Shown here: positions 22,860 to 34,215 of the stretch, in pieces
Position numbering within the stretch: position 1 is the stretch's first letter
Layout of the letters: every line of letters starts with the position of its first letter
Origin: Lepus europaeus
Taxonomy: Eukaryota > Chordata > Mammalia > Lagomorpha > Leporidae
Reading direction: 5' to 3'
Assembly: GCF_033115175.1 (NCBI RefSeq)
Contig: NC_084850.1
Location: 19,375,218-19,439,217, forward strand
DNA: 64,000 nt
Notes under the pieces: generated by a model
What the model saw: only the letters and a program-made list of their open reading frames with translations
Database searches by the model: none
Told to the model about the DNA's origin: nothing
Program-made: the position numbers and the translations under genes

Positions 22860-23192
22860 TTTTTTTTTGACAAGCAGAGTGGATAGTGAGAAACAGAGAG
22901 ACAGAGAGAAAGGTCTTCCTTTTTGTCGTTGGTTCACCCTCCAATGGCCGCCATGGCTGGCGCGCTGTGACCGGTGCATCGCGCTGATCCGAAGGCAGGA
23001 GCCAGGTGCTTCTCCCATCGGGTGCAGGGCCCAAGCACTTGGGCCATCCTCCACTGCATTCCCGGGTCATAGCAGAGAGCTGCCCTGGAAGAGGGGCAAC
23101 CGGGACAGAATCCGGTTCCCCAACTGGGACTAGAACCCGGTGTGCTGGCGCCACAAGGAGGAGGATTAGCCTACTGAGCCGTGGCACCAGCC
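22860..23192 (-). mobile_element. CSINE2-type SINE (antisense) with TSD
   Basis: In complement this is a full-length GC-rich C SINE whose head ends '..gagccgtggcaccagcc' at 23192. Its tail is the T-run at about 22860. An 11-bp duplication, tcatgtatttc, occurs at 22849-22859 and 23193-23203. Confidence 0.92.
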
Positions 23193-23303
23193 TCATGTAT
23201 TTCATATACACCAATTTAGGAACATAATTATACTTCCTACCTTACTCTCCTACCTGCCCATGCTCCCACCCTTCCTTCTCCTTCCTTCTTATTCCCTTTC
23301 TTA

Positions 23304-23337
23304 ATTTTTTTGACAGGCAGAGTTAGACAGTGAGAGA

Positions 23338-23368
<31 letters not shown>

Positions 23369-23399
23369 TCTTCCTTCCGTTGGTTCACCCCCAAAATGG
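23304..23399 (-). mobile_element. CSINE tail fragment (antisense), arm 1 of an inverted SINE pair
   Basis: It reads in complement as the last ~95 bases of a CSINE: 'tgacaggcagagttagacag', a (GA)n run, then 'cttccgttggttcaccc'. It meets a sense CSINE fragment at 23400. Confidence 0.8.
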
Positions 23400-23579
23400 C
23401 TGCTCCTTTTCCAGGCCAGCTCTCTGCTATGGCCCGAGAGGGCAGTGGAGGATGGCCCAAGTGCTTGGGCCTCTGCACCCACATAGGAAACCAGGAGGAA
23501 GCACCTGACTCCTGGCTTCGGATTGTAGCATAGCTCCGGCCATAGTGGCCATTTGGGGAGTGAACCAACAGAAGGAAGA

Positions 23580-23616
<37 letters not shown>

Positions 23617-23641
23617 ATAACTCTACCTGTCAAATAAAAAA
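23400..23641 (+). mobile_element. CSINE fragment (sense), arm 2 of an inverted SINE pair
   Basis: It begins mid-body ('ccttttccaggccagctctc') and runs to the CT stretch and 'ctacctgtcaaataaaaaaa'. Its last ~90 bases can pair with 23304-23399. Confidence 0.8.
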
Positions 23642-24233
23642 AAGATATGGAATCAACCCAGATGCCCATCAACCAATGACTGGATAAGGAAAATGTGATA
23701 TACATGCACTATGGAATATTACTCAGTCATAAAAAGGAATTAAATGCTATCTTTCATAACAAAATGGGTGCAAACCAGGAACCATTATACTTAATGAAAT
23801 AGGCTAGTCCCAAAAAGACAAATACCATGTGTTTTTCCTGTTCTGTGGTAAAGAATAGAGTACAAAAAAATGTAATGTATAATTATTTGCATTGCAATGT
23901 GCATAAGAGGAAATGGCTTAAAGTATAAATGAACTTAATTATTATCTTATAACCACACAGGAACTACTTAGATGTTATAGTCTTATAGTCATTGTGTATA
24001 TTCCCACTAACTTTTCCCCATTTTTACTTGCTAAACTTCTTATTCAATAAGTATTAAGCCTTTTTACTGTAATGTAAATTTAAAATATCTTATTTCAAAA
24101 AGTATAAAACAAGAAGAAATGGAGAAGCACGAGGGTTGGGATGGAAGGAGGAAGGGAGTATTATATGTTTTTAGACCTATGTCTATAAATCATGTTGATT
24201 TTTAAAATTAATTAAAATTAAAATAAAAAATAG
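23642..24233 (+). mobile_element. Old L1 3' end (ORF2 terminus and 3'UTR)
   Basis: It starts with 'tcaacccagatgcccatcaa' and 'ggaatattactcagtcata', typical of the ORF2 C-terminus. A 3'UTR follows ('taatgaaataggctagtccc', 'gaagcacgagggttgggatg') and an A-rich end. It is probably the continuation of the fragment at 22128-22417, with ~0.4 kb missing. Confidence 0.75.
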
Positions 24234-24243
24234 AAAAGGGCAA

Positions 24244-24571
24244 CATGAAAAAGATATTGGAGGTGGGTAGTGATGATTGTTGAGTGTACTTAATGCCACT
24301 GAATTGCACAGTTAAAAATGATGAAAAAGGGCCGGCGCCGTGGCTCAATAGGCTAATCCTCCGCCTTGCGGCGCTGGCACACCGGGTTCTAGTCCCGGTT
24401 GCCCCTCTTCCAGGCCAGCTCTGTGCTGTGGCCAGGGAGTGCAGTGGAGGATGGTCCAAGTGCTTGGGCCCTGCACCCCATGGGAGACCAGGAGAAGCAC
24501 CTGGCTCCTGCCATCAGATCTGCGTGCCAGCCGCGGCGGCCATTGGAGGGTGAACCAACAGCAAAGGAAGA

Positions 24572-24603
<32 letters not shown>

Positions 24604-24700
24604 ACTGTCCACTCTGCCTGTCAAAAAAAAAAAAGAAAAAAAATGATGAAAAAAGCAAACTTATACTATGTGTATTTTATCACAATGAAAAACAAATGTG
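24244..24700 (+). repeat. Ancient L1M-like 3'UTR piece, split by a CSINE2
   Basis: The left part holds 'acttaatgccactgaattgc' and the right part (from 24654) 'tatgtgtattttatcacaat'. This order recurs at the 3' ends of old mammalian L1M families. The CSINE2 at 24329-24638 sits between them. Confidence 0.5.
24329..24638 (+). mobile_element. CSINE2, full-length with exact TSD
   Basis: The head is 'gggccggcgccgtggctcaa', with the A box, and a B box 'gggttctagtccc' at about 24383. The body has a small deletion after the B box. A CT stretch and poly(A) follow. A perfect 15-bp TSD, aaaaatgatgaaaaa, lies at 24314-24328 and 24639-24653. By low visible divergence it is one of the younger insertions in the window. 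Confidence 0.95.
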
Positions 24701-25029
24701 GAAGCTGAACAGGAAGAGAACAGCATACTGGACTGTCAGCCTTTTACTCAAACCACAGTTTACCCATGTGAAAACACTGAGCTTTGGCTTCTTCCTATAT
24801 AAAATGTTCACCACAGTACCAGATTCACAGTTGTTTGAAAGGATCAAGTAAATGTTTATGTGTAACAAAAAAACAAAACAAAATATAGAGAGTATAAAAA
24901 CTGTGTGGATGTCATATCATTCAACATACAGTTGTAAATAGTGCTTCACTGAGTCATACAATGTAAATCACAATATACCTTCATCTCACAAGTTAAAAAA
25001 GAAAGGGAAGGAAGTAGTGAGGACTCTTG

Positions 25030-25160
25030 GGATACTAGTAATGCTTTGTTCTCAATTTAAATGCTGGTTATGAGTGTGATCAGATGACAAAAAGAACTCA
25101 TGTATCCATACACTTTTGTGCATTTCTTGGTATGCATAATGTATCTCAGCAACTTTTTTG
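25030..25160 (+). repeat. Ancient L1M-like 3' end
   Basis: It contains 'aatgctggttatgagtgtga', 'catacacttttgtgcatttc' and 'ggtatgcataatgtatctca', resembling the distal 3'UTR of old L1M elements. Confidence 0.5.
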
Positions 25161-25166
25161 AAAAAG

Positions 25167-25290
25167 AGAGATTGTCAGGGTTGGCATTGTGGCAGAGGGG
25201 GTTATGTTTCCACTTGCAATGCTGGAATCTGATATTGGAGCTCCTCACTAATGTACCTTTTGAAGGCAGCAGAAGATGGCCCAAGTAATC
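25167..25290 (+). mobile_element. CSINE fragment (3'-truncated)
   Basis: The head is 'cagggttggcattgtggcag', followed by 'cactaatgtaccttttgaag' and 'gcagaagatggcccaag'. The CT stretch and tail are missing. Confidence 0.65.
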
Positions 25291-25324
25291 TTCACCAAGG
25301 TAGCTATGTCTTGAGTCATAAGAA

Positions 25325-25904
25325 AACCTTAACAAATAAAAAACCCAGAAATCACATGGAATGTCCTATTTGAACAAGATGGAACCAAATCAATAGTCAA
25401 TAACAGAAAAAGAAAATCTTCAAATACTTGAAAACTAAACAACACACTTAGTAATCCATGGGTCAAGGAGGCTCTCAAAGGAAATTTAAAAATCATAAGA
25501 CTGAAGGAAAATGACAATGAAACATAACATACTACCATTTCTGAAGCAAGTAAAGCAATTCTGAGAGGGAATTTCATAGCACTAAATGCTTACATTTGAA
25601 AACAGAAAATATCTCAAATCAATAATCTAAACCCATACCTTGTGAACCTAGAAAAAGAAACACAAGATAAACCCAAAGACAGAAAACAGAAGGAAATAAT
25701 AGAGGTAAGAGCAGAAACCAATGATATTGTAAATGGAATAAAAAATTAATGGAACAAAAAAGCAGTTTCTTGAAAAAAAAGAAAAATTAGTCAAACTACA
25801 GCAAATTTGACAAAGGTAAAAAGAGAAGGTATAAAGCATTGATTTCAGTAATGAAATAAGGATATCACAGCAGATCCTGGCGTCATTAAAGTTATGATAA
25901 AGGG
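25325..25904 (+). mobile_element. Old L1 ORF2 fragment
   Basis: The endonuclease-to-RT linker region of an old L1: 'cttgaaaactaaacaacaca', 'gctctcaaaggaaatttaaa' and 'catagcactaaatgcttaca'. It encodes no open frame. It ends where the 5' end of L1-2 begins. Confidence 0.75.
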
Positions 25905-27307
25905 ACAAGATCCAAGATGGCTGAATAGAGTATAACCACACTAACTTCAGCTGCCTTGGGGTACAAAAGAACAAAGAAGGACCATGTTTCCAGGGGTCTG
26001 ACTGACAGAAAGCTTTGGCAGAGAAGTGAAAAAAAGCAAGGAAGACTCCATGGGACAAGAAGAGAGAAGGCAGAGACACTGCTGCAGCTGGCTGTGAGGC
26101 ACAGGAAGCTGCTGCCTGTGACCTGCAACCTTACCGTATCAAGGTAGGAAGTAATAGTCCCATTCTGTCAGTCCCAATTTTAGCTGAGAAGGAATTCCAC
26201 AGTCACCCAATGACCTTTGTTTCAGCCTGGGGAGCAGACTGGAGTCTGAGAAACTGCTGGGGTTAGAGATGGGAAACCACATTGCTTCCCTCCCCTTCTC
26301 AACTCCTGCAAAGTGCTGGACTCTGCAGCAAAAAGTTGCACAGTGGGCCTCTCACTACTACCAGAATCAATCAGAGCCAGAGTCATGGCAACTGGTGGAG
26401 CAAAGCACAGATTTCCAGCATCCTGCAACTGTGGGAATTTTTAGGCATTAGCCACAGAGCTACATTCACACACCCTGTGTGAGCCAAAGGGACTCCCATT
26501 AGCTTCTGTGGGCTAACACCACCTTTAGTTCATTAAAAAAAATCCACCCTTACCCTGAGAGATCTGCATAATGACCCCATTGCACCCTGCAACACCAGGA
26601 CTATAACAATTTGTTCTAAATTTCTCAATCCCAATGGAATCTACCTGGTGTACCTAGGGAAGACTCTACCTGCATTCCACTTATCTGGACTCATACCCTC
26701 CAGAAGAAAACCTCCTGTATAGCTTGTAGTCACACTGTAGAATAGGAGCAGGTTTTGGTTCACATGCCCTTAGTCCCAAGAGTAGGGATGTTGGTAGTAT
26801 AAGCCACAGCACAATTTGGACTCCCCTATCAAGACCTGAGGAAGAGTCCATTCATATCACACAGTCATAGAGCCACAGCAATTTGTGCCACAAGCCCGAG
26901 CATCACTCGGCTTGTCAGTGGGACAACGGGATAGCTCTACTTCAGCACCGGGAATAAGGCCCTGGTTATCACAATCCCCATGGAAACTGACACAAAACTG
27001 TTTGTGGACAAAAGATATACACCCTAGTATACCCATATTCATCTCAAAGCCACACTTTTATCCCTATGATCTGTAGCAGAGTAGACCATTGTGTCACTTA
27101 TAGAAACAATGACATTGATTAAGAAAAAAAGAAAACACTCAAAAACTATGCTCGTGGATTCACTTAGAACCAAAGCTAAGGCAACAAGCTAAGTGATAAT
27201 CAGCATTTCAGCTAAACTGTAAACTCTTTTCCAATAAAATCTACTCCATAAAGAAGAAGGGACACTTACATCAGATGCACAGACGTCAATGTATGGACAC
27301 AGGAGAC

Positions 27308-28203
27308 ATGAAGAAGCAAGGTAGCATGATGCCTCCAAAAGAATACAATAATCCTCTACAATTAGATCCTGAACTAAAAGAAATCTATGAAATGACAGAT
27401 ATAGAATTCAAAATAAAGATTATAAAGAGCCTCAATGAGATGCAAGAGAATACAAATAGACAGATTAAAGAAATAAGGAAATCAATCAGTGACATGAATG
27501 AAAATATCACTAAGGCAATAGAAATCATTAAGAAGAACCAAATAGAACTTTTGGTGATGAAATATTCAATCAGTGAAATAAAAAATACAATTGAGAGCTT
27601 TAATAGCAGAATAGATCAAGTGGAGGAAAGAATTTCTGGCCTTTTGAACAAGACTTTTGAAATAACTCAATCAGATAAAAATAAATTTGAAAAAATTAAA
27701 AAGAATGAAGAAAGTCTACGTTAAATGTGAGGTGCCATTAAATGACTAAACATTCATATTATAGATATTACTGAAGGAGAAGAAAAGGGAATAAGCATTG
27801 AGGACCTGCTATATGAAATACTTGAAAATATCTTAGGTCTTGAAAGAGAAAGGAACATCCAGATACAAGAAGCTTAAAGGACTCCCAAGCAGAGTCAACC
27901 AAAAAAAAAAACATATTCTCCAAGACTATTATAGTCAAATTGCCAAAAATTAAGAACAAAGAGAGAATCCCAAAGATATTAACAGAAAAGCAACATGTCA
28001 CATATAAAGGAAAACCAATTAGATTAACATTGGTCTTCTCAGCAAAAACTCTACAGTCTAAGAGTAGGATGATATACTCAAGGTCTCAAAAGAAAAAAAA
28101 ATTCCAACCAAGAATATTGATTCCAGCCGAGCTGTCCTTTAAAAGTGAAGGAGAAATAATGTATTTTCCAGATACACAAAAACTGAGAGTTCACCACCAC
28201 TAG
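27308..28203 (+). pseudogene. L1-2 ORF1, broken
   Basis: An open segment to 27724 begins MKKQGSMMPPKEYNNPLQLD. It is rich in heptads (EIRKSISDMNENITKAIEII, IKNTIESFNSRIDQVEERIS), that is, the ORF1p coiled coil. After a stop, the RRM region is broken. The C-terminal domain reappears at 27940-28203 (KGKPIRLTLVFSAKTLQSKS, QPRILIPAELSFKSEGEIMY). Not functional. Confidence 0.85.
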
Positions 28204-28330
28204 ACCAGTCCTATAAGGAGTACTAAAGGGGGTTCTGCATCAGAAGTAAGCATTGTGAAAACACATGACACCACAAGATACACTAACATTCACTAACAGA
28301 GCACTATAGTCAACATCCAATCAACAAAAT

Positions 28331-31300
28331 GACAAATATTAATTCTTATATATAAATACAAACCTTGAATGTAAATGGATTAAATTCTCCAGCCAAAAGA
28401 CTTAGGTTGGCTGAATCAATAAAAATCCAAGACTCCGCTATATTCTGTCTACAAGAAACTCACTTCACAAACAAAAATACACAAAGACCGAAAGTGAAGG
28501 GCTGGAAAAATATATAACAGGCAAACGGAAACCAAAAAATGAGCAGGCGTAGCTATTCTGATATCAGATAAAACAGACTTTCAATCAAAAACTACAAAAC
28601 GAGATAAAGAGGACATTATAATATATTTTGATATAAGGTTCAATTCAGCAAGAAGATATAGCAATCATAAGTACATACGCACCCAGCACAAGACTATTCA
28701 GATATATATGGTAAATACTACTAGACATAAAGTAAAAGATAGACTCAAATACAATAATAGTTGGTGACTTCAACACCCCACTCTCCTCAATGAACAGATC
28801 AATCAGACAGAAAATCAATAAAGATACATCAGACCTGAAGCATACTATTGAGTAAATGGACCTAACAGACAATTACAGGACATTTCACCCAACAGCTACA
28901 GAATACAGATTATTCTCATCAGCACATGGAACATTTTCTAGGATAGACTACATATTAAGTCACAAATCAAGTCTCAGCAAATTTAAAAGTGTTGAACTCA
29001 TACCATGTATCTTCTTGGACCATAAAGAAATAAAACTAGAAATCAACAACAGCAAGAAGAATAGAACACTCATAAATACTTGGAAATTAAACAACATGCT
29101 AATGACCAATGGTCATTGAAGAAATTAAAAAGAAAATCAAAACTTCTGTGAAATAAATGAAAATGAAAATACAACATATCAAAACCTATTGGGTACAGCA
29201 AAATCAGTATTAAGAGGGAAATTTATATAGCATTAAGTTGCTTACATTAACAAAGAGAAATGTCTCAAAGATGTAATGATGCCTCTTAAAGGCTTAGAAA
29301 AACAAGAACAAACCAAACACCAAATCAGCAGGAGGCAAGAAATGCTAAGGATCAGAGCAGAAATAAATGAAATTGAAACTAAAAAAAAACACACACAAAA
29401 GATCAACAAGACAAAAAGTGTTTTTTTTTGAGATTAACAAAATAGATAAGCCTGTATCCAGACTAACAAAAAAGAAAAGAGAAAAAACTCAAATAAAATT
29501 GTAGATGAAAAAGGAGAACTTACAAATGACATCACTGAAGAAGAAACTACTGGGAAGAACTATATGCTAATAACCTGGAAAAACTCAAAGAAATGGATAA
29601 ATTCCTGGATACATACAATCTACCAAGATTAAGTCAAGAAGATATAGAAAATATAAACAGATACATAGCAAGCAATGAGATTGAAGCAGTAATCAAAAGT
29701 CTTCATTCAAGAAAAAATCCAGGACCTAAAGGCTTTACACTTAATTCTACAAAACATACAAAGAGGAAGTAACTCCAATACTTTTCAAACTATTCCAAAA
29801 TATTGAACAGGATGGAACTCTGTCAAATTCTTTTTATGAGACCAACATCACTTTGATACCAAGACCAAACAATGACATGACATGAAAGGAAAATGCAGAC
29901 CTATATCCTTAATGAACATAGATGTAGATTCTCAACAAAATACTAGAAAATAGAACCCAAAACCACATCAAAAAGATCATACATCATGATCAAGTAAGAT
30001 TTATCCTAGGAATGCAAGGGTAGCTCGGCAATAGCAAATCAATAAACATCATAAATCACATCAATAGAATGAAGCACAAAAACTGTGTGGTCATCATAAT
30101 AGATGCAGAGAAAGCATTTGATAAGATTCAACACTCCTTTATGATACCCCCCCCCCCATGAATTAGGTATTAGGTATAAAAGGAATATAATTCAAAATTA
30201 TAAAGGCTATGTATGACAAACCAACAGCCAATATCATACTGAATGGGGAGAAGCTGAAGGCATTTCCCCTCAGATCTGGAACAAGACAAGAAGGCCCACT
30301 TTCTTCACTCCTATTCAACATAGTACTGGAATTTTTAGCAAGAGCAGTTAGGGAGGAGAAAGAAATAAAGGGCATCAAAACTGGAAAAGAGGTAGTTAAA
30401 CTAGCCATGTTTGCAGATGATATGATGTTGAACACGGAAAAACCTAAATAAACATTTCACCAAAAAAGCTGTTAGAATTGATAAACCAATTCAGTAAAGT
30501 TGAAAGTTGCAAAATAAACATACAAAAACCAGTATTTTATATATTAATGATGAATTCACTGTAAGAGGAAACAAGAAATAATTCCCATTCACAATAGCCA
30601 CAAAAATCAAATATTTAGGAATAAATTTAACCAAAGAAGTGAAAGATCTCTGCAATTAAATTTATCAAACATTGGTGATCATCATAGACACAAAAAATGG
30701 AACGGTATCCCTTGCTCATGGATTGGAAGAATCAATATCATTAAAATGTCTGTACTACCTAAAGCAATCTACAGAGTCAATGCAATCCTTATCAAAGTAT
30801 CGATGACGTGCTTTACAAAATCAGAAAAAACAATCATAAAATTCATATGGAATCACAAAAGACACAGAATAGCCAAGGCAATCCTGAGCAAAAAAAAAAA
30901 AAAAAAAAAAGAACTAGAGGCATCACAATACATGAGATCAAAGCATACGACAAAGTTATAGTAATTAAAACAGCATGATATTGGCATAAAAACAGCTACA
31001 CTGGCCAATGAACCATAAGAAAGAGCCCAGAAATTAATTCACATATATACAGCCAACTGATTTTGACAAGTGTTCAGATAGTACAGTGGTCTCTTCAAAA
31101 AGTGGTACTGGCAAAACTGGATGTATAAATGTAGAAGAATGAAATTAGATTCATATCTCTCACCGTATACAAAAATCAGCTCCAGATGGGTCAAAGACCT
31201 AAATTTAATACCTAAGACTGTGAAGTTGCTGGAAGAAAATGTAGGGGAAACACCTCAAGACATTGGTGTAGGGGATGACTTCTTGGATAAAACCACCAAA

Positions 31301-32003
31301 GCATAGGAAACAAAAACAGAACTAAAAAAAATGAAATATAATACTCTGCACATCAAAGAAAACAATCAATAGAGTGAAGACACATCCAACAGAATGGGAA
31401 AAAGAAAATATTTGCCAGTTACCTCTCTGACAAAGGATTAATATCCAGAATATACCAGCAACTTAAAAAAAAAAAAAAAAAAACCTCGACAACCAAAAAA
31501 ACCAACCAATCCAGTTAAGAAATGGGCAAAGGACATCAACAGACAGTTCTCAAAACAAGAAATACAAATGGCCAAAAGGTATACAAATAAATGCTCAACA
31601 TTACTCGCCATCAGAGAAATGCAAATCAAAATCACAATGAGGTATTACTTCACTTTGCCAGAATGACTATTACCCAAAAGACAGAGGGTAAGTAACATGC
31701 TGGCAAAGATGTGGGGGGAGGGACCTCCTACACTGTTGGTGGAAATGTAGATTAGTGCAGACACTGTGGGAACCAGTATGGAAATTTCTTTAAAAAACTA
31801 GAAATAGACTTGTCATATAATCAACAATCCCACCACTGGGTATATACCCAAAAGACATGGACACAATGTACCAAAGAGATACCTGCATCACCATGTTTAC
31901 AGCAGTACTGTTCACAATAGCCAAAATATGGACTCAAAGTGTCCATCATCAGATGAATGGATAAAGAAAATTTGGTACATATACACAATGGAATATTATT
32001 CGG
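28331..32003 (+). pseudogene. L1-2 ORF2, broken
   Basis: The start MTNINSYI is followed at once by a stop. Endonuclease text is visible at 28856-29119 (FSRIDYILSHKSSLSKFK). The RT domain includes the FADDM catalytic core at about 30410 (30209-30451: [20 protein letters not shown]). The thumb lies at 30746-30961 ([19 protein letters not shown]). Many stops and indels are present. The terminal ~100 bases of the ORF and the 3'UTR are missing. Confidence 0.85.
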
Positions 32004-32584
32004 CTACAATTCAATAATGTCATGTTGAAATAATCAGCACAACTACAACATTTTAGTGCCATCACACCCGTGACTAAGGTCATGCATTCCCCAATGGAAA
32101 TTCCTTCTGGAGGTGGCTTCTGTTGGAGATGCACACCTTTCAAAAGTCATGCCAAATAGCAATTGCAGCAAGAGCAGCCAAGAAATAAGCCCTGGGAGAA
32201 ATGAATGCTCTGGGGACATTTTTTTTTTATTTTCGGGGAAAATAACAGCATATTGGTGAAAGTAGCCTGTGATTATAAAACAGATTTGGAGAGTTGCTTG
32301 TCTACATTTTTTCTGAGTTTAATTGCTCAGTTTTTGTGCAGATTTTGTAATGTGTTTCCTGATAAGGAAATTGCAAAGAAAAACAAAGGCTCCAAATAAT
32401 GTCCTCTTCACACCAGAAGAAGGTCTGCTCCTGAGTTTTCTCAAGCATCTCTTCTCCAGGGAAGCTTGAGCTGACCTTTCTCTCAGCCTCACTAGGTTAG
32501 GGATCCATGGGATATCACAGTCCTTTCTCTTTGCCCTCAGAGTTCAAGGCACACTTGTAAATAAAGAGCACATTGCGTGCTTGT
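32004..32584. other. No recognised feature
   Basis: Non-repetitive-looking sequence downstream of the abrupt end of L1-2. No gene is recognised. Confidence 0.4.
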
Positions 32585-32702
32585 TCGTTTAGACCTGTGT
32601 CAGGACAGGGCCTGTGTCCCTCTTAGTCACTGCTTACCAGGGACTCCTAGAGCTCAGAACCTGACACACAGTGGGGGCTCAGTTAATATTTCTGAATGAA
32701 TT
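32585..32702 (+). repeat. L2-like 3' end
   Basis: The motif order is 'gtcaggacagggcctgtgtc', then 'agaacctgacacacagtggg', then 'tcagttaatatttctgaatg', which fits the LINE-2 terminus. Confidence 0.65.
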
Positions 32703-33618
32703 TAATGTCCCCATCCACCCTGTATTAGAAGCAGTTTGATAGATTTCTGCTGCTTGCAAACAAGAAACATGAGTAAAATACAAAGGGATAAATGAAAATG
32801 CAGACTCAGAAAATTTAGCCCAAGCTTTTCTCTGAGTTTCTTTGCGGAGCAGTTAATTGTGTGTCCACCAGCAGGGGCCTGCATTTCAGACTCAGGTGCT
32901 TGGATAACTAGATGTGTTCCCTCTTTTTGGCCTCGGGGTAAAATGTCACACTGCTCCTTCTTTCTCATCTCAATTCTAGTTTCATTTTTAGATTGCTAAT
33001 CTGACCTTTAGTTTAAAAATGAAATGTAAAGAGAAAGTAGGTATTTTCCCCTTGTGTTCTTAACAACGTGAGACAACATCATTTCTTAGACTATCATATC
33101 ATTAGGAGACCTGCTGACCATTCAAGGTTCCTGCTCGTCATATATATGCTGAAATGTAATTCATCCTTATACCAGGGCTAGCTTTTCTTGGGAAAGTTAG
33201 GCTGTGGTGTATACTGAGAAGAGAGTGGTCTTTATGCTTTGCCCATAAAACCTTAGGGCTTAGCAAACATCAGAGTTTGCATACAGGATTTAATAATCAC
33301 TCCCCCAAATGAAGTCTCTGGTCCTGTGCAGTTCAGAACTTAACAAATGCATCAAATTCTTCTCTGCGCCCATCCCCACAGCATTCAGGCAGCATTTGGA
33401 AGGCCTTAGGAGGGCTGTTGTAAAGCAAAGCCCTACACTGGGAATGAAGCTGTGCACTAGAAATGAAAGCCCCCACCCCCGCACCCACAAGGTAGTATCT
33501 CAGGGATTACATAAACTCATAAAAAGAGTGAGGCACTTCTTGAGAACTCCCTTTAAAAGAATGGGTTATTCCTTTATCCTGAATGTGTGGTAGCAACATA
33601 TTTTCATATAGAAGATGA
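32703..33618. other. Unique-looking non-coding DNA
   Basis: No repeat or gene is recognised. The ORFs here (88-94 codons) show no family features. Confidence 0.4.
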
Positions 33619-33628
33619 CATTACTTTT

Positions 33629-33972
33629 ATTTTTTAAAAATTTTTTAAAGATTTATTTATTTATTTGAAAGGCAGAGTTACAGAGAAGCAGAAGCAGAGA
33701 GACAAAGAGAGAAGTCTTCCATCCACTGGTTCACTCCCCAAATGGCCGCAACAGCCAGAGCTGAGCTGATCCAAAGCCAAGAGCCAGGAGCCTCTTCCAG
33801 GTCTCCCATGTGGATGCAGGGACACAAGGACTTGGGCCATCTTCTACTGCTTTCCCATGTAATAGTAGAGAGCTGGATCAGAAGTAGAGCAGCCGGGACT
33901 CGAACCAGAGCCCATATGGGATGCCAGTACTACTGGCAGTGGCTTTACCTGCTATGCCACAGCTCTAGCCCT
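33629..33972 (-). mobile_element. CSINE, full-length (antisense)
   Basis: In complement it has a complete head ('ggctagagctgtggcatagc'), a B-box-like 'ggttcgagtccc' (33895-33906), the body and an A-rich tail. A short duplication, cattactttt, at 33619-33628 and 33978-33987 is consistent with a TSD. Confidence 0.88.
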
Positions 33973-34044
33973 GAAGCCATTACTTTTCTACCTCCATCAC
34001 AAAAGAGGTGGCTACTTCTAGTTCTATTTTGATCTTGGTCTAAG

Positions 34045-34215
34045 ATGCTATATCACCTCCTCCAGGAAAGCCATCTTCTACCCTTACCAGCATGATGCTG
34101 TCTTCTGTGTCCCTATAGCAGCCCCAGCAAGCCCCATGGAGCACTTGGCTCTGCACCTCTTTTGTTTTTTGGTCCTATAGAGACTTGAGAAACCTTGAGG
34201 ACAAGGGCCACATTT
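34045..34215 (+). repeat. L2-like fragment
   Basis: It contains 'cacctcctccaggaaagcca', 'ctgtcttctgtgtccctata' and 'gagcacttggctctgcacct', as in the LINE-2 3' region. Confidence 0.5.

Larger units (their letters stand above)
25905..32003 (+). mobile_element. L1-2: older LINE-1, nearly full-length but lacking its 3' end
   Basis: It starts 'aagggacaagatccaagatg' (an L1 5' end). Then come a ~1.4-kb 5'UTR, ORF1 remnants (27308-28203) and ORF2 remnants to about 32003, where similarity stops in the last part of ORF2 ('ggaatattattcggctacaa'). No 3'UTR or A-tail follows. The sequence is clearly different from the L1-1 type and more decayed, so it belongs to an earlier L1 generation. A poly(C) run (30146-30157) and two long A-runs (about 30893-30910 and 31467-31483) are internal. 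Confidence 0.85.
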
